Positions 7,284 to 14,545 of a stretch of 14,545 bases of DNA are shown here, one piece after another. The translations under genes were made by a program, and so were the position numbers. The DNA lies in NCBI GenBank assembly GCA_946611595.1, contig CAMODY010000030.1:1-14545 (forward strand). The letters are read 5' to 3'. The notes under the pieces are model-generated. The model had not been told where the DNA came from and ran no database searches. It saw only the letters and a list, made by a program, of their open reading frames with translations. Within the stretch, counting starts at the first letter, position 1. Each line of letters begins with the position of its first letter. The stretch is from an uncultured Clostridia bacterium. GTDB taxonomy: Bacteria; Bacillota; Clostridia; Lachnospirales; Lachnospiraceae.

Positions 7284-7316
7284 GTCCTGATATTTTATAT
7301 ATCAGGACTTTTTTTC
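7284..7316 (+). terminator. Riboswitch-controlled terminator ahead of ribU
   Basis: GTCCTGATAT (7284-7293) pairs with ATATCAGGAC (7299-7308) in a perfect 10-bp stem with a 5-base loop, followed by eight T (7309-7316). It lies between the FMN aptamer and the ribU ribosome binding site, so it acts as the expression platform of the switch. Confidence 0.92.
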
Positions 7317-7361
7317 TGAACAGATTCCTTATCGAATATCTATACGAAAGGAAAAAGAAAA

Positions 7362-8045
7362 ATGGAAACAACAGCAAACAAAAGCAAATTTGGTATCAAG
7401 GAGATTGCATGCATCGGTATGCTGACGGCTCTTGCCTATGCAGTCATGGCGCTGTCCAAACTGATCCCGATCAACATTGCAGGATTTCTGACTTTTGACT
7501 TAAAGGATGTCATCATCGCGATCTGCGGCTTTATGTTTGGTCCAATTCCGGGCGTAATTGTTTCAGTCATTGTCTCACTGATCGAAATGATCACGATCAG
7601 CTCCACCGGTCCGATCGGTATGCTGATGAACATCATTTCAACCTGCGCCTTTATTGTACCTGCTGCAATCATCTACAGATCAAACCGTAAGTTCTCCCGT
7701 GCACTGATCGGACTTGTCGTTGGAATCTTCTGTATGACAGCCGTTATGATCCTGTGGAACTGGCTGATCACACCGCTTTACATGGGTGTCAGCAGAGAAG
7801 AAGTCGTATCTATGCTTCTTCCAGTATTCCTGCCATTTAACCTGATCAAAGCCGCGATCAATGCAGCACTCACACTGTTACTGTATAACCCGATCGTAAC
7901 AGCACTTAGAAAAGCAAATCTGGTTGCTAAAAGCTCCTCATCCGCTCCAAAGAAGAAAGGTCTCAGCATCGGTGTTACACTGATCTCCCTCTTTGTAGTT
8001 GCCTCTTTAGTTCTTGTAGTTCTTGCATGGACAGAGATCATCTAA
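7362..8045 (+). CDS. ribU: Riboflavin ECF transporter substrate-binding subunit RibU
   Basis: RibU is the membrane S component that binds riboflavin outside the cell and docks to the shared ECF module (EcfT plus ATPases EcfA/A'), which is not encoded in this window. The 227-residue protein has about six transmembrane helices across residues 15-185. Visible family segments are FLTFDLKDVIIAICGFMFGP (42-61), a following SLIEMITIS motif and LPFNLIKAAINAAL (157-170). The FMN riboswitch directly upstream strongly supports riboflavin as substrate. Unusually, a Ser/Lys linker (190-200, SSSSAPKKK) is followed by an additional hydrophobic helix (about 201-223), so seven helices are predicted instead of six. 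The ribosome binding site AAAGGA (7347-7352) lies 9 bases before the ATG. The gene is transcribed alone, ending at the terminator at 8082-8111. Confidence 0.95.
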   Translation: METTANKSKFGIKEIACIGMLTALAYAVMALSKLIPINIAGFLTFDLKDVIIAICGFMFGPIPGVIVSVIVSLIEMITISSTGPIGMLMNIISTCAFIVPAAIIYRSNRKFSRALIGLVVGIFCMTAVMILWNWLITPLYMGVSREEVVSMLLPVFLPFNLIKAAINAALTLLLYNPIVTALRKANLVAKSSSSAPKKKGLSIGVTLISLFVVASLVLVVLAWTEII

Positions 8046-8081
8046 GAGCAGAATAGAAAAATTAAATTCACAGACAATTAA

Positions 8082-8111
8082 AAAATCCTGCACTTAAACG
8101 TGCAGGATTTT
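8082..8111. terminator. Bidirectional terminator between ribU and the rpoBC-GNAT transcript
   Basis: AAAATCCTGCAC (8082-8093) pairs with GTGCAGGATTTT (8100-8111) in a perfect 12-bp stem with a 6-base loop. T-rich sequence follows on both strands (TTTTATTTT rightward, TTTTTT leftward). It therefore serves ribU from the left and the GNAT gene, 18 bases away, from the right. Confidence 0.9.
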
Positions 8112-8129
8112 ATTTTGTTTTCAGATAGT

Positions 8130-8579
8130 TTAATGACAGCAGGTATGGAAGGAATCGATCTTTGCAGAGAGAAAACGTTCGTCTTCTTCGCACTGCGTAA
8201 AGAACATCTTCTCAAAGAAGCTTGCTGCTTCTTCCGTACGGATCAGGTCTTTTTCTACAAAGACTTTGTCTGCTCCGCACTGATTCACTTTATCCACCAG
8301 GGTTCTTAAGGCAAATTCGCCGTAGCCGTTATGCCTGAATTCCTCTTTGATCCCAAGGTAATCAATACTGAAGCGAAATGCTTCCATATCAAAATTTAAT
8401 CTGCCGCAGCCAACAACTGTTCCCTCATCTTTCGCATCAGCGATCAGGCTGACTAAAATATTGATGGCTTCCAGATCTTTTTCATCCTGTGCGGCAGAAA
8501 AGATTTCCTGCCGCACTTTAAGAACTTCGCTTAAATCTTCACCCTGATTTATATATTTGCCATGAATCATCAATTCCAT
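8130..8579 (-). CDS. GNAT family N-acetyltransferase, substrate unknown
   Basis: This 149-residue protein has the GNAT fold pattern. A strand carries TVVGCGRLNFD (54-64), then SIDYLGIKEEFRHNGYGEFALRTLVDKV (71-98). The latter contains the acetyl-CoA pyrophosphate-binding signature R82-H-N-G-Y-G87 followed by its helix. The last strand-helix is KVFVEKDLIRTEEAASFFEKMFF (105-127). It would transfer an acetyl group from acetyl-CoA to an unidentified amine. The ATG at 8579 lies 12 bases after the rpoC stop. The only nearby Shine-Dalgarno-like sequence, GAGGAA (8600-8595), overlaps the last rpoC codons at a long 15-base spacing, so translation is probably coupled to rpoC. A second in-frame ATG at residue 4 is an alternative start. 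No promoter or terminator separates it from rpoC, and the terminator at 8082-8111 follows it. Confidence 0.82.
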   Translation of the reverse strand: MELMIHGKYINQGEDLSEVLKVRQEIFSAAQDEKDLEAINILVSLIADAKDEGTVVGCGRLNFDMEAFRFSIDYLGIKEEFRHNGYGEFALRTLVDKVNQCGADKVFVEKDLIRTEEAASFFEKMFFTQCEEDERFLSAKIDSFHTCCH

Positions 8580-8591
8580 GATTGATTAAGC

Positions 8592-11500
8592 TTATTCCTC
8601 AACTGTCTCTTCTGTATCATCAGTGCTTACTTCTTCTACAGTCTCAGCATCTTCAATTACTTCAACGTACTCTTCGGTTGCTTCTGTTTCAGCATCCTCA
8701 GCCTGAGCCTCTCCACTTTCCTCTAACGCTTTGCGAGCAGCTTCTTCTTCCGCTCTCTTCTGTGCCTCAAGGATCATGTCGTCTGTGTTCAGATGTACGT
8801 CTCTGTAACGTTTCATACCTGTTCCTGCAGGGATCAGTTTACCGATGATGACGTTTTCTTTCAGACCGATCAGCGGATCAACTTTACCGTTGATTGCAGC
8901 TTCTGTCAGGATCTTTGTTGTCTCCTGGAAGGATGCTGCAGACAGGAAGGAGTTTGTTGCAAGAGAAGCCTTTGTAATACCAAGGATGATCTGCTTTCCT
9001 TCTGCCGGCTGTTTTCCTTCTGCAATCAGAGCTTTATTAACTTTCTTGAACTCAGAAAGATTTACAGTTGTTCCTGCAAGGAAGTCAGAATCACCAGCTT
9101 CATCAATGCGGATCTTCTTCAGCATCTGACGAACGATTACTTCGATATGTTTATCGTTGATCTCAACACCCTGAAGTCTGTATACTCTCTGAACCTCTTT
9201 CATGATGTAGTCCTGAACGTCTTTAACGTCTTTAACTTTCAGGATATCATGCGGGTTGATGCTACCTTCTGTCAGTCTCTCACCAACTTCAACGTGAACT
9301 CTTTCTCCTTCCTGCATTCTTGTTGTGGAACCATAAGGAATCAGATATGCTTTTTCCTTTCCGTCCTCTGCAGTAACAACGATCTCACGTTTATTCTTGT
9401 TCATACGGATCTCAGCTTCGCCTGCGAACTCGGAGATGATAGCAACACCCTTCGGCTTACGAGCCTCGAAAAGCTCCTCAACACGAGGAAGACCCTGAGT
9501 GATATCGTCACCGGCAACACCACCTGTATGGAAGGTTCTCATTGTCAGCTGTGTACCAGGCTCACCGATAGACTGTGCAGCGATGATACCAACTGCCTCA
9601 CCAACCTGTACGGCCTGTCCCGTTGCCATGTTTGCACCATAGCACTTAGAGCAGATACCGGTCTCGCTCTGGCAGGTTAAAGCTGTACGGATCTTAACGG
9701 ACTCGATGCCGCTTGCAACAACTTTGTCAGCACGAGACGGAGTAATCATAGTGTTTTTCTTAACCAAAACATTTCCGTCTGCGTCAACGATGTCTTCTGC
9801 AGCATAGCGTCCTAAGATACGCTCTCTTAAGTTTTCAATTTCTTCTTTGCCGTCCATGAAAGCAGCAACTTCCATGAATGGGATTTCCTCATCCGGCTCA
9901 CAGCAGTCGAGCTGGTTGATGATAAGTTCCTGTGCAACGTCTACAAGACGACGTGTCAGATAACCGGAGTCTGCTGTACGCAGCGCTGTATCGGAAAGAC
10001 CTTTACGGGCGCCGTGTGCGGAGATGAAGTATTCCAGAACGTCCAGACCTTCACGGAAGTTGGACTTGATTGGAAGTTCGATCGTACGTCCTGTCGTATC
10101 TGCCATAAGACCACGCATGCCGGCAAGCTGTTTGATCTGCTGATCACTACCACGGGCACCGGAGTCTGCCATCATGTAAATGTTGTTGTATTTGTCGAGT
10201 GTGTTCATCAGGGCTTTGGTAACTTCTTTGTCGGCCTCTTCCCATGTCTGAATTACACTGCTGTAACGCTCTTCTTCTGTCATAAGACCCATACGGTAAT
10301 CGTTCTGCAGGTCTTCAACAGTTTCTTCTGCTCTCTTGATGATTTCCTTCTTCTCTTCCGGAACGGTCATGTCAGAGATAGAAACGGTAAATGCAGCTCT
10401 CGTTGCATATTTGTATCCCATGCTCTTGATGTTATCGAGAACTTCTGCAGTAACAGTTGCACCGTGAACGTTGATAACTTTCTCAAGGATCTTCTTTAAG
10501 GACTTCTTATCTACCAACTTATCGATCTCAAGCTTCAGATAATCTTCATCCGTCTTTCTCTCGATAAATCCAAGATCCTGCGGAATGATCTCATTGAAGA
10601 GCATTCTTCCGAGAGAAGTATCAATGATACCGCGGATATGCTTTCCTTCCGGAGTTGTTCTTTCCACTCTGACTCTGATCTTAGTATGCAGAGTGATGTC
10701 ATGGTTCTCATATGCAAGGATGGCTTCGTTGATGTTCTTGAACGCTTTGCCTTCACCCGGCTCTCCGTCACGCTGCTGTGTCAGGTAGTAGATACCTAAA
10801 ACCATATCCTGGCTAGGTACAGCTACAGGAGCACCATCAGACGGTTTCAGCAGGTTGTTCGGAGAAAGCAGAAGGAATCTGCACTCTGCCTGAGCTTCTG
10901 CGGAAAGCGGAAGGTGAGCTGCCATCTGGTCGCCGTCGAAGTCGGCGTTGTATGCGGTACAAACCAGCGGATGCAGACGGATCGCACGTCCTTCAACAAG
11001 GATCGGCTCAAACGCCTGAATACCAAGTCTGTGAAGTGTTGGAGCACGGTTTAACATAACCGGATGCTCTTTGATAACTTCTTCTAATACATCCCAGACT
11101 TCCGGCTGAAGTTTTTCAACCATCTTCTTAGCCTGTTTGATGTTATTTGCTTTTTCATAGTCGCAGAGCTTTTTCATAACGAAAGGCTTGAAGAGCTCTA
11201 CAGCCATTTCTTTCGGAAGACCGCACTGGTAGATCTTAAGTTCCGGTCCTACGACGATAACGGAACGTCCTGAATAGTCAACACGTTTTCCAAGGAGGTT
11301 CTGACGGAAACGTCCCTGCTTACCTTTCAGCATGTCGGAAAGGGATTTTAAAGAACGGTTTCCAGGTCCTGTTACCGGACGTCCTCTTCTGCCGTTATCG
11401 ATCAGGGCATCAACTGCTTCCTGGAGCATTCTCTTCTCATTGCGGACAATGATCTCAGGGCCGCCCTGCTCTAAAAGTCTCTTAAGACGGTTATTTCTGT

Positions 11501-12317
11501 TGATAATACGTCTGTAAAGATCATTAAGGTCGGAGGTTGCAAAACGTCCGCCGTCTAACTGAACCATCGGACGGATATCCGGAGGGATGACCGGGATGAC
11601 TTTAAGTACCATCCACTCAGGTCTGTTTCCACTCTTACGGAATGCTTCTACAACTTCTAATCTCTTTAATAATTTTGCTTTTTTCTGGCCTGTAGCCTCA
11701 TCAAGAGAAGCACGGAGCTCTTCTGCAAGTTCATCAAGATCGATCTTGGATAAAATCTCATCGATTGCCTCAGCACCCATGCCGACACGCAGTGTGGATG
11801 CAGCCTCGCCGTTACGCTCTAATGCATCGTTGTATTCTTTCTCGGAAAGAACGTCCTTATAATGAAGGTCAGTCTCACCCGGATCTAATACGATGTGGCT
11901 TGCAAAGTATAATACTTTTTCAAGTGTCTTCGGAGACAGATCCAGCATCAGTCCCATTCTGGAAGGGATACCCTTGAAATACCAGATGTGGGAAACCGGA
12001 GCTGCAAGCTCGATAGAGCCCATACGCTCACGACGAACAGAAGCTTTTGTAACTTCTACGCCGCAGCGGTCGCAGATAACACCTTTATAACGGATCTTCT
12101 TGTATTTTCCGCAGTGGCATTCCCAGTCTTTGCTAGGTCCGAAAATTCTCTCGCAGAATAGGCCGTCTTTTTCCGGCTTGAGGGTTCTGTAGTTGATTGT
12201 TTCCGGCTTTGTAACTTCGCCATGAGACCACTCCCTGATCTTTTCAGGGGAGGCAAGACCAATACGGATCTTGTCAAATGTCATTGGCTCGTAAGTTGAA
12301 TTTGTATTCTGTGCCAT
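8592..12317 (-). CDS. rpoC: DNA-directed RNA polymerase subunit beta'
   Basis: RpoC is the catalytic clamp-forming subunit of RNA polymerase. The protein has 1241 residues, close to the normal Firmicutes length without the large insertions of proteobacteria. The N-terminal zinc finger has Cys67, Cys69, Cys82 and Cys85 (ECHCG...CDRCG). The active-site Mg2+ motif NADFDGDQM is at 457-465 (Asp459, Asp461, Asp463). The second zinc site uses Cys882, Cys889 and Cys892 plus one of Cys805/806. The trigger-loop region follows (GEPGTQLTMRTFHTGGVA). The C-terminus from about residue 1188 is a low-complexity acidic tail with 24 Asp/Glu in 54 residues. A strong ribosome binding site, AGGAGGGA (12334-12327), overlaps the rpoB stop codon and lies 9 bases before the ATG. 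It is cotranscribed with rpoB upstream and a GNAT gene downstream. Confidence 0.99.
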   Translation of the reverse strand: MAQNTNSTYEPMTFDKIRIGLASPEKIREWSHGEVTKPETINYRTLKPEKDGLFCERIFGPSKDWECHCGKYKKIRYKGVICDRCGVEVTKASVRRERMGSIELAAPVSHIWYFKGIPSRMGLMLDLSPKTLEKVLYFASHIVLDPGETDLHYKDVLSEKEYNDALERNGEAASTLRVGMGAEAIDEILSKIDLDELAEELRASLDEATGQKKAKLLKRLEVVEAFRKSGNRPEWMVLKVIPVIPPDIRPMVQLDGGRFATSDLNDLYRRIINRNNRLKRLLEQGGPEIIVRNEKRMLQEAVDALIDNGRRGRPVTGPGNRSLKSLSDMLKGKQGRFRQNLLGKRVDYSGRSVIVVGPELKIYQCGLPKEMAVELFKPFVMKKLCDYEKANNIKQAKKMVEKLQPEVWDVLEEVIKEHPVMLNRAPTLHRLGIQAFEPILVEGRAIRLHPLVCTAYNADFDGDQMAAHLPLSAEAQAECRFLLLSPNNLLKPSDGAPVAVPSQDMVLGIYYLTQQRDGEPGEGKAFKNINEAILAYENHDITLHTKIRVRVERTTPEGKHIRGIIDTSLGRMLFNEIIPQDLGFIERKTDEDYLKLEIDKLVDKKSLKKILEKVINVHGATVTAEVLDNIKSMGYKYATRAAFTVSISDMTVPEEKKEIIKRAEETVEDLQNDYRMGLMTEEERYSSVIQTWEEADKEVTKALMNTLDKYNNIYMMADSGARGSDQQIKQLAGMRGLMADTTGRTIELPIKSNFREGLDVLEYFISAHGARKGLSDTALRTADSGYLTRRLVDVAQELIINQLDCCEPDEEIPFMEVAAFMDGKEEIENLRERILGRYAAEDIVDADGNVLVKKNTMITPSRADKVVASGIESVKIRTALTCQSETGICSKCYGANMATGQAVQVGEAVGIIAAQSIGEPGTQLTMRTFHTGGVAGDDITQGLPRVEELFEARKPKGVAIISEFAGEAEIRMNKNKREIVVTAEDGKEKAYLIPYGSTTRMQEGERVHVEVGERLTEGSINPHDILKVKDVKDVQDYIMKEVQRVYRLQGVEINDKHIEVIVRQMLKKIRIDEAGDSDFLAGTTVNLSEFKKVNKALIAEGKQPAEGKQIILGITKASLATNSFLSAASFQETTKILTEAAINGKVDPLIGLKENVIIGKLIPAGTGMKRYRDVHLNTDDMILEAQKRAEEEAARKALEESGEAQAEDAETEATEEYVEVIEDAETVEEVSTDDTEETVEE

Positions 12318-12332
12318 TGGCTTTCGTCCCTC

Positions 12333-14545
12333 CTATTCTTCGTCAAATGCATCGCTTGTTTCAGCGCTGTCATAATCGTCAACAGTTACTAATCCTTCGC
12401 TTGTGAATTCCTGGACAGAGAATCCGTGACGCTGCACATCTTCTCTTCCCTTCGGATAGTTGTTATTGGAGAGCATTGCATTAAAGTTTGTCTCGCCATA
12501 ATCAACAGACTCTAAGAGCTTGATCTCTTCGTCGTTTTCGTTCAGGACTTTGATATCCAGTGCGAGGGACTGAAGCTCTTTTACAAGAACCTTGAAGGAT
12601 TCCGGAGTTCCTGCCTTCGGGATGTTCTCGCCCTTGATGATTGCTTCGTAAGTCTTAACACGTCCTACTAAGTCGTCAGACTTAACAGTCAGGATCTCCT
12701 GCAGTGTATAGGAAGCACCATATGCCTCAAGTGCCCAAACCTCCATCTCACCGAAACGCTGTCCACCGAACTGTGCTTTACCACCTAACGGCTGCTGCGT
12801 TACTAAGGAGTAAGGACCGGTAGAACGGGCATGGATCTTATCATCAACTAAGTGGTGCAGTTTCAGGTAGTGCATGTGACCGATGGTAACCGGTGCATCA
12901 AAGAACTCACCTGTACGACCGTCACGAAGCTGAACTTTACCATCGCGGCTGATCGGAACGCCCTTCCACTCTTTACGATGATCTAAGTTGTTTCCTAAGT
13001 ATTTGATGATCTCAGGATCTAATGTATCTTCATATTTCTTTTTGAAATCACTCCACTCACCATTGACATAGTCGTTTGCCATATCAAGAGTGTCCATGAT
13101 ATCAAACTCGTTTGCTCCATCGAATACCGGAGTTGCAATGTTAAATCCAAGAGCCTTTGCTGCAAGAGAAAGGTGAGTCTCTAAGATCTGTCCGATATTC
13201 ATACGGCTAGGTACGCCGAGCGGGTTCAGCACGATATCGAGCGGACGTCCGTTTGGAAGGAACGGCATATCTTCGATCGGAAGTACACGGGATACAACAC
13301 CCTTGTTTCCGTGACGACCTGCCATCTTATCACCAACGGAGATCTTTCTCTTCTGTGCAATGTAAACACGTACGGTCTGGTTAACACCTGGGCTCAGTTC
13401 ATCTCCTGCCTCTCTGGTGAATACTTTTGCATCAACAACGATACCGTATGCACCATGAGGAACCTTAAGGGAATTATCTCTGAACTCTCTTGCCTTCTCG
13501 CCGAAGATTGCACGAAGCAGACGCTCTTCTGGAGTCAGTTCTGTCTCTCCCTTAGGAGTTACTTTACCAACAAGGATATCTCCTGCGTGAACTTCTGCAC
13601 CGATGCGGATGATTCCGCGCTCATCTAAGTCTTTCAGAGCTTCGTCGCCGACACCCGGAACGTCTCTTGTGATCTCTTCCGGTCCGAGTTTGGTATCACG
13701 AGCTTCTGTCTCGTATCTTTCAATATGGATAGATGTATATACATCATCTCTTACGAGGCGCTCACTGATAAGAACAGCATCCTCGTAGTTGTAACCTTCC
13801 CAGGTCATGAATCCGATCAACGGGTTCTTTCCAAGAGCGATCTCGCCGTTAGAAGTACTTGCACCATCAGCAATGACCTGACCAGCCTTAACCTTCTCGC
13901 CTTTTTCAACGATTGGTCTCTGGTTGTAGCAGTTGCTCTGGTTGGATCTTACAAATTTAGCAACTTTATAAGTCTTATAGATTCCGTCTTTGCCGCGGAT
14001 GCCGATTTCATCTGCGCTGACATGTTCAACAACACCATCAGTATCAGCAAGTACGCAGACACCGGAGTCTTTTGCTGTCTTAGCTTCCATTCCTGTTCCT
14101 ACGACCGGAGCTTCTGTAGTAAGAAGCGGAACTGCCTGACGCTGCATGTTGGATCCCATCAGCGCACGGTTAGCATCGTCGTTCTCTAAGAACGGGATCA
14201 TGGATGTTGCTGCAGAGAAGACCATCTTCGGAGATACGTCCATCAGATCAACTTCTGTTTTATCGTACTCACTGGTCTCATCCTGGTAACGGCCAGCGAC
14301 GGTATTACGGACGAAATGTCCTTCAGCGTCTAACTGCTCGTTTGCCTGTGCAACTTTATATTTATCTTCTTCATCTGCTGTCAGATATACAACGTTATCT
14401 GTTACGACCGGATTATCCGGATCTGTCTTGTCGATCACGCGGTACGGAGCTTCGATAAATCCGTATTTATTAACGCGTGCATAACTTGCAAGAGAGTTGA
14501 TCAGACCGATGTTCGGACCTTCAGGAGTCTCGATCGGGCACATAC
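12333..14545 (-). CDS. rpoB: DNA-directed RNA polymerase subunit beta, partial (N-terminus beyond right edge)
   Basis: RpoB forms, with RpoC, the catalytic core of RNA polymerase. The frame is open to the window edge. The visible 736 codons begin at MCPIETPEGPNIGLINSL, which is the rifampicin cluster II region in the middle of the protein, so about the first 500 residues, including most of rifampicin cluster I, lie outside. Recognisable blocks are GYNYEDAVLISERLVRDD, GDKMAGRHGNKGVVSRVLP, PLDIVLNPLGVPSRMNIGQI and the C-terminal KAQFGGQRFGEMEVWALEAY. The methionine near 14543 is internal and not the start. The gene ends in an acidic tail (DSAETSDAFDEE) with a TAG stop 15 bases before rpoC. No truncation or frameshift is seen in the visible part. 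Confidence 0.99.
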   Translation of the reverse strand, partial: MCPIETPEGPNIGLINSLASYARVNKYGFIEAPYRVIDKTDPDNPVVTDNVVYLTADEEDKYKVAQANEQLDAEGHFVRNTVAGRYQDETSEYDKTEVDLMDVSPKMVFSAATSMIPFLENDDANRALMGSNMQRQAVPLLTTEAPVVGTGMEAKTAKDSGVCVLADTDGVVEHVSADEIGIRGKDGIYKTYKVAKFVRSNQSNCYNQRPIVEKGEKVKAGQVIADGASTSNGEIALGKNPLIGFMTWEGYNYEDAVLISERLVRDDVYTSIHIERYETEARDTKLGPEEITRDVPGVGDEALKDLDERGIIRIGAEVHAGDILVGKVTPKGETELTPEERLLRAIFGEKAREFRDNSLKVPHGAYGIVVDAKVFTREAGDELSPGVNQTVRVYIAQKRKISVGDKMAGRHGNKGVVSRVLPIEDMPFLPNGRPLDIVLNPLGVPSRMNIGQILETHLSLAAKALGFNIATPVFDGANEFDIMDTLDMANDYVNGEWSDFKKKYEDTLDPEIIKYLGNNLDHRKEWKGVPISRDGKVQLRDGRTGEFFDAPVTIGHMHYLKLHHLVDDKIHARSTGPYSLVTQQPLGGKAQFGGQRFGEMEVWALEAYGASYTLQEILTVKSDDLVGRVKTYEAIIKGENIPKAGTPESFKVLVKELQSLALDIKVLNENDEEIKLLESVDYGETNFNAMLSNNNYPKGREDVQRHGFSVQEFTSEGLVTVDDYDSAETSDAFDEE

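Noticed and set aside
7274..7498. Small plus-strand frame spanning the riboswitch terminator and the start of ribU
   Set aside because: It runs through a strong intrinsic terminator and is out of frame with ribU, which has a good ribosome binding site and clear homology.
8793..9680. A 295-codon open frame on the plus strand
   Set aside because: It lies entirely antisense to rpoC, has Cys/Ser-rich low-quality composition without a recognisable domain, and is explained as a shadow of the highly conserved rpoC frame.
14204..14545. Apparent rpoB start at the methionine near 14543
   Set aside because: That methionine belongs to the internal MCPIETPEGPNIGL block of RpoB; the true start is hundreds of residues upstream, beyond the window.
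1..14545. CRISPR arrays, insertion sequences, prophage or toxin-antitoxin genes
   Set aside because: I looked for spaced direct repeats, terminal inverted repeats flanking transposase genes, integrases and small paired genes and saw none; all long frames are accounted for by housekeeping families.

Overview
The window looks like core chromosome from a moderate-GC Gram-positive of the class Clostridia, most likely Lachnospiraceae or a close relative. This rests on recognised protein families (RpoB/RpoC, TypA, a DUF1846 protein, MscL with a C-terminal zinc ribbon, RibU under an FMN riboswitch), on strong AGGAGG-type ribosome binding sites and on intrinsic terminators with U-tracts. No database search was possible, so the family-level placement is an inference. 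Almost every gene reads leftward (minus strand). Only one tRNA and the riboflavin transporter read rightward.

From left to right: (1) 1-1025, the N-terminal two thirds of a DUF1846/UPF0371 protein, cut by the window edge, with its own promoter. (2) 1118-1660, mscL (mechanosensitive channel) with its own promoter and a strong terminator. (3) 1683-6823, a tight leftward unit of typA/bipA (ribosome-associated GTPase), a 627-residue Sel1-repeat protein of unknown function and a MATE-family exporter. The genes are separated by 9 and 2 bases, and neither downstream gene has a visible Shine-Dalgarno. (4) 6824-7361, a regulatory hub holding the typA promoter (leftward), a back-to-back promoter and tRNA-Val(GAC) (rightward), the tRNA terminator, a near-consensus promoter, an FMN riboswitch and its terminator. 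(5) 7362-8045, ribU, the substrate-binding subunit of the ECF riboflavin transporter, controlled by that riboswitch. (6) 8082-8111, a bidirectional terminator between ribU and the converging rpoBC transcript. (7) 8130-14545, rpoB (5' part outside the window), rpoC and a small GNAT-type acetyltransferase gene that forms the tail of the rpoBC transcript.

Functionally this is housekeeping: transcription core (rpoBC), translation and stress (typA, tRNA-Val), riboflavin uptake with feedback by FMN, osmotic safety valve (mscL) and drug/metabolite export (MATE). I see no insertion sequence, prophage, CRISPR array, toxin-antitoxin pair or defence island, and no stretch over 300 bases lacks an identified element. 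I did not find a clear new biological system. The most interesting points are the zinc-ribbon MscL, the unknown KOW-like/Sel1 protein coupled to typA, the repeated SD-less gene junction, a terminator arm duplicated exactly inside the next promoter's spacer, and a GNAT gene where ribosomal protein genes often follow rpoC.
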